The position numbers and the translations under genes are program-made. Positions 24,336-32,955 of a stretch of DNA of 64,000 nt are shown here, one piece after another. Source of the DNA: Arenimonas sp. (GTDB taxonomy: Bacteria; Pseudomonadota; Alphaproteobacteria; Rhizobiales; Rhizobiaceae). The DNA lies in NCBI GenBank assembly GCA_019459145.1, contig JAIBEK010000027.1, positions 124,001-188,000 on the forward strand, given 5' to 3'. The notes under the pieces are model-generated. The model was not told the DNA's origin. It was given only the letters and a program-made list of their open reading frames with translations, and ran no database searches. How positions within the stretch are numbered: the first letter of the stretch is position 1; every line of letters begins with the position of its first letter.

Positions 24336-26222
24336 ATGGGTTTTGCGGATCACGTTAAGGAAATCGAGCGGGTCGGCCAGGGCAACAACACCGGTCGCGA
24401 CGCCATCGTCGTGGAATCCTGGCGGCGTTGCCTCGATACCTACCAGCTCGATCCGGCCCAGGCGCGCGAGGCGGTCATCGTTTCGCAGACGCGGCTGCGC
24501 GAACATCGCCAGCAGTCGGAAGACCTCGTACACATCGCCCGCTCCGGACTGGAGCGGCTCTACCGCCAGGTTGCCGAGCAGAACTATGTGCTGCTGCTCT
24601 CCGACCGTGAGGGCGTCACCGTCGAATTTCTCGGCGATCCCTCCTTCAACAACAACCTGCGCAAGGCAGGCCTCTATCTCGGCTCCGAATGGGCCGAGCC
24701 TCGCGCCGGCACCTGCGCCGTGGGCGCCTGCATCGCCACCGGCGAGGCGCTGACCATCCACCAGACCGACCATTTCGACATCACCCATACGCCGCTTTCC
24801 TGCACTGCCGCGCCGATCTACGACACGCAAGGCGCTCTGGCCGCCGTGCTGGACATTTCGCTCCTGAGTTCCCCGATCCTGAAGACCAGCCAGAACATGG
24901 CGCGCCATCTCGTCTCTTCCACGGTGCGGCGCATCGAGCTCGCCAACCTCATGGCCAACAGTCGCCACGATCTGGTGCTGCGCTTTGCCGGCGCACCGGA
25001 GTTCCTCGACGTCGACCCGGAAGCCGCGATTTCCGTCGACGGCGCCGGCCGCATCACCGGCATGACCCATGGCGGCGCGCGGCTTCTTGCGGCCTCGCGC
25101 GGGCTCGATTGGCGCAGGCCCGAGCTTCTCATCGCACGACCGGTCACCGACTTCTTCGAAGCTGGGCTCGACGAACTCGCATCCCTCACCCGCGCCAGCC
25201 TGCCGCAGGACCGGCGGATCGCCGTGCGCGACGGGTCGACCCTGTTTGCCCATGCGATCGAGCCGCAGCAGCGCACGTTGAGCGTGCCTGTTGCGCGCCC
25301 GTCCCGCCAACCGCCGGAAATGAGCAGTCTGGGCGGCAAGGTTCCGGCCATCGACGAACTGAGGCGCAAGGTGACGAAACTCGCACCGAGCCGGCTGCCG
25401 ATCCTCATCCAGGGCGAGACCGGGACCGGCAAGGAATACCTGGCCCGCATCGTCCACACCGTGAGCGGACTTTCCGGCCGCTTCGTTGCGGTCAATTGCG
25501 CAGCCATCCCCGAACAGCTGATCGAGAGCGAATTGTTTGGCCATGCGCCCGGGGCCTTTACCGGCGCGCTCGCCAAGGGGCGCAAAGGGCTGGTGGAGGA
25601 GGCGCAGGGCGGAACCCTGTTCCTCGACGAAATCGGCGATATGCCCCACGCCGCGCAAAGCCGGTTGCTCCGCGTTCTGGCCGAAGGCGAAGTCCTGCCC
25701 GTGGGCGGTTCGGTTCCGCGCAGGGTCGATTTCCGCGTGCTTTCGGCGTCGCATCGGTCGCTGGCCGACATGGTCGCGGCCGGCACGTTCCGCGAAGACC
25801 TGTATTATCGGCTGAATGCCGCAGTGCTTACGCTTCCGCCGCTTTGCGAGCGCGAGGACATGCCGTGGCTGCTTGAACGGCTGCTCGAAAAGCATGGCAC
25901 GGAGCGCCGGCCTCTCAGGCTTTCGAGCGCCGCCAGACTGCTCGTCCTCAATTATCCCTGGCCGGGCAATATCCGCGAGCTGGACAATGCGATCGCCTTT
26001 GTCGCAGCGCTGTGTGACGACGGTCTGGTCCAGGTGGCGGACCTGCCGGACCAGTTGTCGGGCATGACGTCGATCCTCAACGACGACAGCCATCAAGCCG
26101 ACCTCAGGGCGGTGCTTACGGCCTGCAAGGGCAACGTATCCGAAGCCGCCCGGCGGCTCGGCATCGATCGCACGACCTTGCATCGCCGCATGAGACGGCT
26201 CGGCATAGACCGTCCGCATTGA
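24336..26222 (+). CDS. Sigma-54-dependent transcriptional activator, AcoR-like
   Basis: The 628-aa protein has an N-terminal GAF-type sensor (residues about 60-190, including GTCAVGACIATGEALTIHQT) and a PAS-like linker region. The central AAA+ domain (330-560) has Walker A GETGTGKE and the sigma-54 contact motif ELFGHAPGAFTGA. A Fis-type HTH closes it (NVSEAARRLGIDRTTLHRRM). AcoR/MimR-type activators sense alcohols, ketones or similar compounds. It lies just upstream of a dehydrogenase gene with a -24/-12 promoter and likely drives it. Confidence 0.9.
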   Translation: MGFADHVKEIERVGQGNNTGRDAIVVESWRRCLDTYQLDPAQAREAVIVSQTRLREHRQQSEDLVHIARSGLERLYRQVAEQNYVLLLSDREGVTVEFLGDPSFNNNLRKAGLYLGSEWAEPRAGTCAVGACIATGEALTIHQTDHFDITHTPLSCTAAPIYDTQGALAAVLDISLLSSPILKTSQNMARHLVSSTVRRIELANLMANSRHDLVLRFAGAPEFLDVDPEAAISVDGAGRITGMTHGGARLLAASRGLDWRRPELLIARPVTDFFEAGLDELASLTRASLPQDRRIAVRDGSTLFAHAIEPQQRTLSVPVARPSRQPPEMSSLGGKVPAIDELRRKVTKLAPSRLPILIQGETGTGKEYLARIVHTVSGLSGRFVAVNCAAIPEQLIESELFGHAPGAFTGALAKGRKGLVEEAQGGTLFLDEIGDMPHAAQSRLLRVLAEGEVLPVGGSVPRRVDFRVLSASHRSLADMVAAGTFREDLYYRLNAAVLTLPPLCEREDMPWLLERLLEKHGTERRPLRLSSAARLLVLNYPWPGNIRELDNAIAFVAALCDDGLVQVADLPDQLSGMTSILNDDSHQADLRAVLTACKGNVSEAARRLGIDRTTLHRRMRRLGIDRPH

Positions 26223-26231
26223 GCGCCACAC

Positions 26232-26269
26232 TGCGGCATCCGCCGCACCTGTTGCGCCACAGCTGTGGC
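26232..26269 (+). promoter_or_regulatory. Candidate upstream activating sequences
   Basis: Two inverted repeats lie 65-100 bp before the -24 element: TGCGGC-ATCC-GCCGCA (26232-26247) and the 14-bp palindrome GCCACAGCTGTGGC (26256-26269). Their spacing suits binding of the AcoR-like activator. Confidence 0.5.
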
Positions 26270-26332
26270 ATGTGACGGCGCCCCCGGCGCCAAAAGCCCA
26301 AGCATTTCAGTCTTCGCCCCGGCGCGCACCGA

Positions 26333-26348
26333 TGGCATGGGCATTGCT
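26333..26348 (+). promoter_or_regulatory. Sigma-54 (-24/-12) promoter
   Basis: TGGCATGGGCATTGCT keeps the invariant GG and GC with 10 bases between them and matches the TGGCAC-N5-TTGCW pattern closely. It lies 36 bases before the dehydrogenase start. Confidence 0.8.
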
Positions 26349-26384
26349 CCTCTCCTGCTGTCAAACGCAGCCAATGGAGGAAAC

Positions 26385-27458
26385 ATGCGCGCACTCAGAT
26401 TTCACGCAGCCAAGGACTTGCGGCTCGACGACATCCCCGAGCCGAAGCAGCCGGGGACGGGACAGGTTCTTGTGCGCAACCGCTTCGTCGGCATCTGCGG
26501 AACGGATCTTCACGAATACAGCTACGGCCCGATCTTCATTCCCAAGGAGCCGCATCCCTTCACAGGCGCGCATGGCCCGCAGGTGCTCGGCCATGAATTC
26601 GGCGGCGTCGTCGAAGCCGTTGGCGATGGCGTGACATCCGTTGCCGTCGGCGACCGCGTCTCGATCCAGCCGCTCGTCATGCCGCGCTCCGGCGACTACT
26701 TCGCCGATCGCGGTCTTTTCCATCTGAGCACGCAGCTGGCGCTGGTGGGACTGAGCTGGGATGGCGGCGGCATGGCGGAAGCCGCCATGGTCAACGATTA
26801 TAATGTCCAGAAGATTCCGGACGAGATGACCGACGAGGAGGCCGCACTCGTCGAACCGACGGCGGTTGCCGTCTATGCCTGCGACCGCGGCGGCGTGACC
26901 GCCGGCAACAGCGTTCTCGTCACCGGCGCCGGGCCGATCGGCATGCTGACCCTGCTCGCCGCACACGCGGCCGGTGCCGCCCAGCTCTTCGTCTCCGATC
27001 TTAACGATGCCCGGCTGGAGCTGGCCAAGAGCGTGCTGCCCGACGTCATCATGATCAACCCGAAGCGCGACAATGTCGGCGATGTCGTCCGCGCGCAGAC
27101 GGAGGGACAGGTCGGTTGCGACGTGGCGATCGAATGCGTGGGTAACGAACATGCGCTCAAGGCCTGCCTCGATGCGGTACGCAAACAGGGCGTGGTCGTC
27201 CAGACCGGATTGCACCCGCACGAAAATCCGATCGACTGGTTCCAGGTCACGTTCCGCGACCTCGAGGTCAAGGGCTCCTGGGCCTATCCGACACATTACT
27301 GGCCGCGCGTGATCCGCCTGATCGCCACGGGCCTGCTGCCGGCGACCAAGATCGTCACCAAGCGCATCACGCTCGACACGGCGGTGAAGGAGGGTTTCGA
27401 TGTCCTGCTCGATCCGGCCGGCACCCATCTAAAGATCCTGATCGATCTTTCGAAATAA
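26385..27458 (+). CDS. Zinc-dependent medium-chain alcohol dehydrogenase (butanediol-dehydrogenase-like)
   Basis: The 357-aa protein starts at ATG 26385 with GGAGG 4 bases upstream. The catalytic zinc ligands are in VGICGTDLHEY and GHEFGGVV, and the NAD motif is GAGPIGML. The four-Cys structural zinc lobe is absent or strongly altered (segment RSGDYFADRGLFHLS). It is closest to 2,3-butanediol/sorbitol-type dehydrogenases. It is probably transcribed from the sigma-54 promoter together with the following monooxygenase. The substrate is likely a secondary alcohol. Confidence 0.88.
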   Translation: MRALRFHAAKDLRLDDIPEPKQPGTGQVLVRNRFVGICGTDLHEYSYGPIFIPKEPHPFTGAHGPQVLGHEFGGVVEAVGDGVTSVAVGDRVSIQPLVMPRSGDYFADRGLFHLSTQLALVGLSWDGGGMAEAAMVNDYNVQKIPDEMTDEEAALVEPTAVAVYACDRGGVTAGNSVLVTGAGPIGMLTLLAAHAAGAAQLFVSDLNDARLELAKSVLPDVIMINPKRDNVGDVVRAQTEGQVGCDVAIECVGNEHALKACLDAVRKQGVVVQTGLHPHENPIDWFQVTFRDLEVKGSWAYPTHYWPRVIRLIATGLLPATKIVTKRITLDTAVKEGFDVLLDPAGTHLKILIDLSK

Positions 27459-27577
27459 GCATCTCTGCCTACGCCTGTTCCGGGAGAGGAGCCCGGCTGG
27501 CGGAGGCTTTGACGCTTTCCGGAGCGCCCCATGCGGGCGTTCCATGACCACCCCCAAGCATCCATGGAGGAGAAAAA

Positions 27578-29380
27578 ATGCTTGATATCAGCCCCGGAAC
27601 CAAGATCGACACGATGCTCTCAAAGCTCGGGCAGGCGCTGGAAAGCGGCGACATCGACGCCGCCGTCAACCTGTTTCAGGCCGATTGCTACTGGCGCGAC
27701 CTGGTGACATTCACCTGGAACCTGAAGACGCTGGAAGGCCATGAGCAGATCCGCGACATGCTGACCAGCCAGCTTGCCGCCACCAAGCCCTCGGACTTCG
27801 TGCAGGACACGAAGGAGGCCGCCTCGGAGGCCGACGGCGTCACCGACGGCTGGTTCGAATTCGAGACCGGCGTCGCCCGCGGCTATGGCCATATCCGCCT
27901 CAAGGACGGCCTGATCTGGACCCTGCTCACCACCATGACGGAGCTGAAGGGCCATGAAGAGCCCAAGGGTTTTCGCCGTCCCATGGGGGCCGAACACGGC
28001 CATGACCGGGATCGCAAGACCTGGAAGGAAAAGCGCGAGATAGAGGCCGCCGAACTCGGTTATTCGGTCCAGCCCGAGGTCGTCATCATCGGCGGCGGCC
28101 AGGGCGGCATCGCGCTCGGCGCGCGCCTTCGCCAGCTCGGCGTGCCGACGATCATTATCGAGAAGAACGAGCGCCCCGGCGACAGCTGGCGCAAGCGCTA
28201 CAAGTCGCTCTGCCTGCACGACCCCGTCTGGTACGACCACCTGCCCTACATCCCCTTCCCGGAGAACTGGCCTGTCTTCACGCCCAAGGACAAGGTGGGC
28301 GACTGGCTGGAAATGTATACCAAGGTCATGGAGCTGAACTACTGGGGCTCCACCACGGCCAAGTCGGCGCAGTATGACGAAACGGCCGGCGAATGGACGG
28401 TCATTGTCGAGCGCGATGGCAAGGAAGTGATGCTGCGGCCAAAGCAACTGGTGCTGGCGACTGGCATGTCCGGCAAGGCCAATGTGCCCAAATTCGAAGG
28501 CCAGGAAGTCTTCAAGGGCGAGCAGCAGCATTCCTCGCAGCATCCCGGCCCCGACGCCTATGCCGGCAGACAAGTCGTCGTCATCGGCTCCAACAACTCC
28601 GCCCACGATATCTGCGCGGCGCTCTGGGAGGCCGGCGCCGATGTCACCATGCTGCAGCGCTCTTCCACCCATATCGTCAAGTCCGACTCGCTGATGGAGA
28701 TCGGCCTCGGCGATCTCTATTCCGAGCGGGCGGTGCAGGGCGGCATGACAACGCGCAAGGCCGATCTCATCTTCGCCTCCCTGCCCTACCGGATCATGCA
28801 TGAGTTCCAGATCCCGATTTACGACAAGATCCGTGAAAAGGACGCGGACTTCTATGCCGCACTCGAAAAGGCCGGCTTCATGCTCGACTTCGGCGACGAC
28901 GATTCCGGCCTCTTCATGAAATATCTGCGCCGTGGATCGGGCTATTACATCGATGTCGGTGCCTGCGATCTGGTCATCGACGGCTCGATCAAGCTGAAGT
29001 CCGGTGTTGACGTGTCCCACCTGACGGAAAACGCTGTTGTGCTCAAGGACGGCACGGAACTGCCCGCAGATCTCGTGGTCTACGCCACCGGCTACGGCTC
29101 GATGAACGGTTGGGCGGCCGATCTCATCTCGCGCGAGGTAGCCGACAAGGTCGGCAAGTGCTGGGGCCTCGGCTCCAACACAACCAAGGATCCGGGACCC
29201 TGGGAAGGCGAGCAGCGCAACATGTGGAAACCGACGCAGCAGCAAGCGCTGTGGTTCCACGGCGGCAACCTGCACCAGTCGCGCCACTATTCGCAATATC
29301 TGTCGCTCCAGCTAAAGGCCAGGCAGGTGGGCATCGACACGCCGATCTACGGGCTGACCAAGTCACATCACTCGTCGTAA
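27578..29380 (+). CDS. Flavin-containing monooxygenase with SnoaL-like N-terminal domain
   Basis: The 600-aa protein fuses a SnoaL-like/NTF2-fold domain (about 1-135) to an FMO-type oxidoreductase. FAD binds at VVIIGGGQGGIALGARLRQL, and NADPH at VVVIGSNNSAHDICAAL, the G-x-N-SAHD form of the FMO family. The C-terminal ATGYGSMN segment completes the fold. GGAGGAG precedes the ATG. It is 119 bp after the dehydrogenase, in one predicted operon. A ketone or aldehyde Baeyer-Villiger-type oxidation after alcohol oxidation would make sense, but is inferred. Confidence 0.88.
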   Translation: MLDISPGTKIDTMLSKLGQALESGDIDAAVNLFQADCYWRDLVTFTWNLKTLEGHEQIRDMLTSQLAATKPSDFVQDTKEAASEADGVTDGWFEFETGVARGYGHIRLKDGLIWTLLTTMTELKGHEEPKGFRRPMGAEHGHDRDRKTWKEKREIEAAELGYSVQPEVVIIGGGQGGIALGARLRQLGVPTIIIEKNERPGDSWRKRYKSLCLHDPVWYDHLPYIPFPENWPVFTPKDKVGDWLEMYTKVMELNYWGSTTAKSAQYDETAGEWTVIVERDGKEVMLRPKQLVLATGMSGKANVPKFEGQEVFKGEQQHSSQHPGPDAYAGRQVVVIGSNNSAHDICAALWEAGADVTMLQRSSTHIVKSDSLMEIGLGDLYSERAVQGGMTTRKADLIFASLPYRIMHEFQIPIYDKIREKDADFYAALEKAGFMLDFGDDDSGLFMKYLRRGSGYYIDVGACDLVIDGSIKLKSGVDVSHLTENAVVLKDGTELPADLVVYATGYGSMNGWAADLISREVADKVGKCWGLGSNTTKDPGPWEGEQRNMWKPTQQQALWFHGGNLHQSRHYSQYLSLQLKARQVGIDTPIYGLTKSHHSS

Positions 29381-29384
29381 AGCC

Positions 29385-29415
29385 AGAGGGGCGTTGGCTT
29401 GGCCAGCGCCCCTCT
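29385..29415 (+). terminator. Strong hairpin after the monooxygenase gene
   Basis: A 14-bp stem (AGAGGGGCGTTGGC with GCCAGCGCCCCTCT, one G-T pair) around loop TTG begins 5 bases after the stop codon. No T-run follows, so it may be a pause or stability structure. The rest of 29416-29779 shows nothing recognisable. Confidence 0.55.
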
Positions 29416-29779
29416 GCATCACCATTGAGTGTTGGCCTCTGGTCGGCGCGCTCCGACGGCTCCAACCACATAAATGTCAAGAGGTAAGGAGATCTTTCAG
29501 GAACAGCGCTGGAGCGGACTCAATCACAAACCTGCATTCAGCACAGCCGTGACATCTTTCTGTTTTCTTTGACCATTTATCGCCGCCTGATGACGCATCG
29601 GAGAACGCTCCGGCTGCTTGACGGCTGCGACTTCTCCCAGGCATCGTGTAGGTGCTCGCGGTCGGATGCAGCCCGCTCCTTGCCTGGGGAAAAATTCGCC
29701 AGGGACAGCGTCTGGGGCGCGCTAACTCTCGGACGGTCAAGTTTGACGGGATTGCCTGCATTCGATACTCAAGGTGATC

Positions 29780-30988
29780 ATGACAGTTGGAGTTTCAGCG
29801 CCCGCGCGCTCGAATACCTATTTTATCGTCCTTGTGGTGCTGGGTTGCACGCACCTGCTCAACGACCTTATGCAGTCGCTGATCCCGGCGGCCTATCCGA
29901 TACTGAGAGAGGCTTACGCGCTGGACTTCGTTCAGATCGGCCTGATCACCATGACGTTCCAGATTGCAGGATCGGTCCTACAGCCGGTTATCGGCGTCCT
30001 GACCGACAAGCACCCGGCCCCCTATTCGCCCGTGGTCGGAATGATGTCGACGCTGTCCGGGCTGGTTTGTCTGGCTTATGCGAACAGCTACATCGTCATC
30101 CTCGTCGCCGTCGCGCTGATCGGGATCGGCTCCTCAATCTTTCATCCGGAAGCAACCCGCATGGCGCGTTACGCAGCCGGCGGCCGGCAGGGGCTTGCGC
30201 AAGGGCTGTTTCAGGTGGGCGGACAGGCAGGCGGCGCGCTCGGACCCGTTTTCGCGGCCATCATCATCGTGCCCTTCGGTCAGTCGAGCTTGTCCTGGTT
30301 TGCCGTCGTGGCCTTGCTCGCCATGGCGCTCCTGATGTGGATTGGCTCGAAGCAGAAGGAAATCAGCGCGGCGTTTGCAGCAAGGCAGGCGCGCGCGAAA
30401 TCCAGAGAGACGGCAGAGCGCCACGCACCGGTGACGATCGGGATCGCGCTTTTTGTGATGACCTTCCTGATGTTCAGCAAGAATGCCTATGGCGAGAGTT
30501 TTCGCTCGTTCTACACATTCTACCTGATGGAAAAGTTCGACCTCACCATCCCGGCCGCGCAGATGATGCTGTTCATCTTCCTCCTCGCCTCGGCGGCCGG
30601 CGCCCTGATAGGCGGCATCGTCGGCGACAAGATCGGACGATATCACATCATATGGATTTCGGTGCTCGGCCCCCTTCCGTTGACCTTGATCCTGCCGCAT
30701 GTCGATCTGTTCTGGACCGGCGTTCTGAGCGTCCTGATCAACCTCATCATGGCCAGCGCCTTCGCATCGATCCTGATCTACGCCATGGAATTGCTACCGA
30801 ACCGCATCGGCCTGATCGGCGGCCTGTTCTACGGCCTGAATTTTGGACTGGGCGGCATCGCAGCCGCTCTTCTCGGTCTGCTTGCCGATCGCTACGGTGT
30901 CGAGATGGTCTACACCATCTGCTCGTTCCTGCCGCTTGCGGGCCTCTTCGCCTGGTTCCTCCCGAAGCTGGACGATAAAATCGCCTGA
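29780..30988 (+). CDS. MFS transporter, fosmidomycin-resistance (Fsr)-like
   Basis: The 402-aa protein starts MTVGVSAPARSNTYFIVLVV at 29780, with AAGGTG upstream. Twelve membrane segments are predicted. The early motif CTHLLNDLMQSLIPAAYPIL and the loop TDKHPAPYSPVVGM match the Fsr/MFS subfamily of drug exporters. The gene is a separate unit, divided from the monooxygenase by a hairpin and 360 bases. The exported compound is unknown. Confidence 0.85.
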   Translation: MTVGVSAPARSNTYFIVLVVLGCTHLLNDLMQSLIPAAYPILREAYALDFVQIGLITMTFQIAGSVLQPVIGVLTDKHPAPYSPVVGMMSTLSGLVCLAYANSYIVILVAVALIGIGSSIFHPEATRMARYAAGGRQGLAQGLFQVGGQAGGALGPVFAAIIIVPFGQSSLSWFAVVALLAMALLMWIGSKQKEISAAFAARQARAKSRETAERHAPVTIGIALFVMTFLMFSKNAYGESFRSFYTFYLMEKFDLTIPAAQMMLFIFLLASAAGALIGGIVGDKIGRYHIIWISVLGPLPLTLILPHVDLFWTGVLSVLINLIMASAFASILIYAMELLPNRIGLIGGLFYGLNFGLGGIAAALLGLLADRYGVEMVYTICSFLPLAGLFAWFLPKLDDKIA

Positions 30989-31156
30989 CGGACATTGTCA
31001 GAAAATCCCGTGCCCTCGGTCAAGCACCGTGTCGTGCAGGAAGTGCCGTCGCTCAGAATCGTTGAGGATACTCTTTGGCAACGGGTTAAGATGCGCCAGG
31101 AGAATTGGCGCACGGGCTAGGACGGAGCTTCGCCGCCACCGCTCGGCCGGACGGCT

Positions 31157-32410
31157 TTACTCCGCGCACGCGCCAAGGATCGGTGTCATCAGCCTTACGT
31201 GCCTATCGATACGCTCGAGAACCTTCGCCGGAGCAACACTACGTTCCGGCAGCGACCACCAAACGTCGTTGACGCGCCCGACCGTATCGACCACCGCTTT
31301 GAGCACGGCCGCTTCCGGCAGCCGCGCACGATTGGCGAAGGCCTTCCATCGCTGCACGTTCAGCGCCTTGAAGGGCCGCTCGCCGGCGAGCGACAGAGCC
31401 ATGGCATCTGCGGGGATGTAAGGGATCGTCGAGAGCACGTCATAGACGGGGGCGAACTGCGGTTTGTAACCTGCCCCCGTATAGATCAACGACCAGTTCT
31501 TCAGGTGCATGTCGCCATTGCCTGTGATGGCTGCCAGAGCCAGACGGCGGACGAACTCAAGAGCAGCGGTGGACGATACGGCAACGTTCAAGGCTGCGGC
31601 GATATCATGATAGGCGGCGCCTTCGTATTTCCGCGAAGGATAGACGCCGAACACCTGCGCGAAATCCTCAATATGGATGCGCTCGCCGCTTGCGCCGCGA
31701 TCGAAGCGTTTAACGAGCAGGACTTTGCCATCCGACAGCGTCTCGAACTCCTTCGGTATACCTTCAAACTCCGACTGCTCGACCAGTTCACGTTCCGGCA
31801 CTTCCATCCCGATCGCTGCAGCCAATGCGAGATTGGCATATTCATTTTCCGACACCCCGGGAAACGAGGTCGATGGAAACTTGGCGATGTAGGATCCCTG
31901 GTCGTCGCCGAGCGGCAATGTTAGTCCACCGCCCTTCCCCGTATTCTTGATGACCGAAAGCTTCATCTGGACGCCGGCAAGCGAGAACCGGGCCTTCGGC
32001 TTGGGAGCGGGCAGGTTGTCGAAACGCACAGCCGTTCCGTCACTCGGCACGACGCGGACGGCACCAGGCAGATCAGACCCTAGCGCGACAAGCAGGTCGA
32101 AATCGTTTCCCGCGCGAACACTCCCCGCGTGGTGTTTTTCCATCGCCTCGCGCAGCTTGTCTTCGGGAAGCAGATTGGCAAAGAACGCCGGCAATGCTCT
32201 GGCGACGGGTTTCGGATCCTTACGCAAGCCGCCAGTGGCTGCGCGAAAAGACAGACTAAGCACTGGAAAGCCGCCGGTTGCGCGATAGCTGTCCTCGAAG
32301 CTGAAGGCGTTGAAGTCGCCAGGCGTCCGAACGATTGTACCGACCTTCACATCGTTCAGCAGCACGTCGAGCGACGATATGGATCTCGGATCGGAAGCAA
32401 CCTCAGACAT
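31157..32410 (-). CDS. hipA: HipA-family serine/threonine kinase toxin
   Basis: The 417-aa protein has the HipA N-terminal subdomain (SYRATGGFPVLSLSF) and a kinase domain with the SLAGVQMKLSV segment, catalytic loop GNGDMHLKNWSL and the DFG-equivalent PVYDVLST. HipA phosphorylates glutamyl-tRNA synthetase or related targets and can induce persistence. ATG at 32410 overlaps the end of the antitoxin gene by 8 bases. A further scrap of a hipA gene lies near 22.5 kb. Confidence 0.92.
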   Translation of the reverse strand: MSEVASDPRSISSLDVLLNDVKVGTIVRTPGDFNAFSFEDSYRATGGFPVLSLSFRAATGGLRKDPKPVARALPAFFANLLPEDKLREAMEKHHAGSVRAGNDFDLLVALGSDLPGAVRVVPSDGTAVRFDNLPAPKPKARFSLAGVQMKLSVIKNTGKGGGLTLPLGDDQGSYIAKFPSTSFPGVSENEYANLALAAAIGMEVPERELVEQSEFEGIPKEFETLSDGKVLLVKRFDRGASGERIHIEDFAQVFGVYPSRKYEGAAYHDIAAALNVAVSSTAALEFVRRLALAAITGNGDMHLKNWSLIYTGAGYKPQFAPVYDVLSTIPYIPADAMALSLAGERPFKALNVQRWKAFANRARLPEAAVLKAVVDTVGRVNDVWWSLPERSVAPAKVLERIDRHVRLMTPILGACAE

Positions 32411-32717
32411 TCTCACCCTCATTTGGGTGAGCCATGAATGCCGGGAGATCATCCAGATCGTCGTGCGGCCGCAGCAGGGCATCAACAGCCGGAACCATCG
32501 CTTGCGGGATGAGCATCAATTCAAGCCCGAGCGCGCGGGCGATGTTGATGAGGGTCGTCGTGCGCGCAGCACTGCTTCCGGCTTCTATCTCACGATAGCG
32601 GGGACGCGATATGCCTGCCATCTCGGCAACCTGCTCCTGTGTCAGTTGTCGGACTTTACGGGCAGCTTTCAGCAATTGCCCGATTTCCAGCAGGGCATCC
32701 GATTCAGACCGTGCCAT
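32403..32717 (-). CDS. hipB: HipB-family XRE antitoxin
   Basis: The 104-aa protein has a Cro/C1 helix-turn-helix, IGQLLKAARKVRQLTQEQVA, then EMAGISRPRYREIEAGSSAA. It is the first gene of the hipBA pair and should bind HipA and repress the operon. The 240-bp region upstream to the recombinase gene contains ATACC-CTTTC-GGAT near 32789, a possible operator. Confidence 0.88.
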   Translation of the reverse strand: MARSESDALLEIGQLLKAARKVRQLTQEQVAEMAGISRPRYREIEAGSSAARTTTLINIARALGLELMLIPQAMVPAVDALLRPHDDLDDLPAFMAHPNEGENV

Positions 32718-32955
32718 ATCGCCTACCCAACCATTCTCCTTGGTACAGGACGAAATATCTTAAACTCATCGATCAGGTCAACAGAAAAGATACCCTTTCG
32801 GATCATTCACCAGTATGTGATCTGTCTACATATCTTTCACGTTGTCTTCTCAATGGCCGCGCCACCGGCTCTGAGATGCGCTCACCATACATGTTTTGTT
32901 TACCGCACGACCCTATTTCCGCTCGCCCTCGGCACTGATGCCAGAGAGAAACGGA

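Noticed and set aside
24303-26231. Long 642-aa frame antisense to the sigma-54 activator
   Set aside because: The plus-strand frame has complete GAF, AAA+ and Fis motifs; the antisense frame has none.
27620-29296. Long 558-aa frame antisense to the monooxygenase
   Set aside because: Shadow of the FMO gene; no ribosome binding site or motif.
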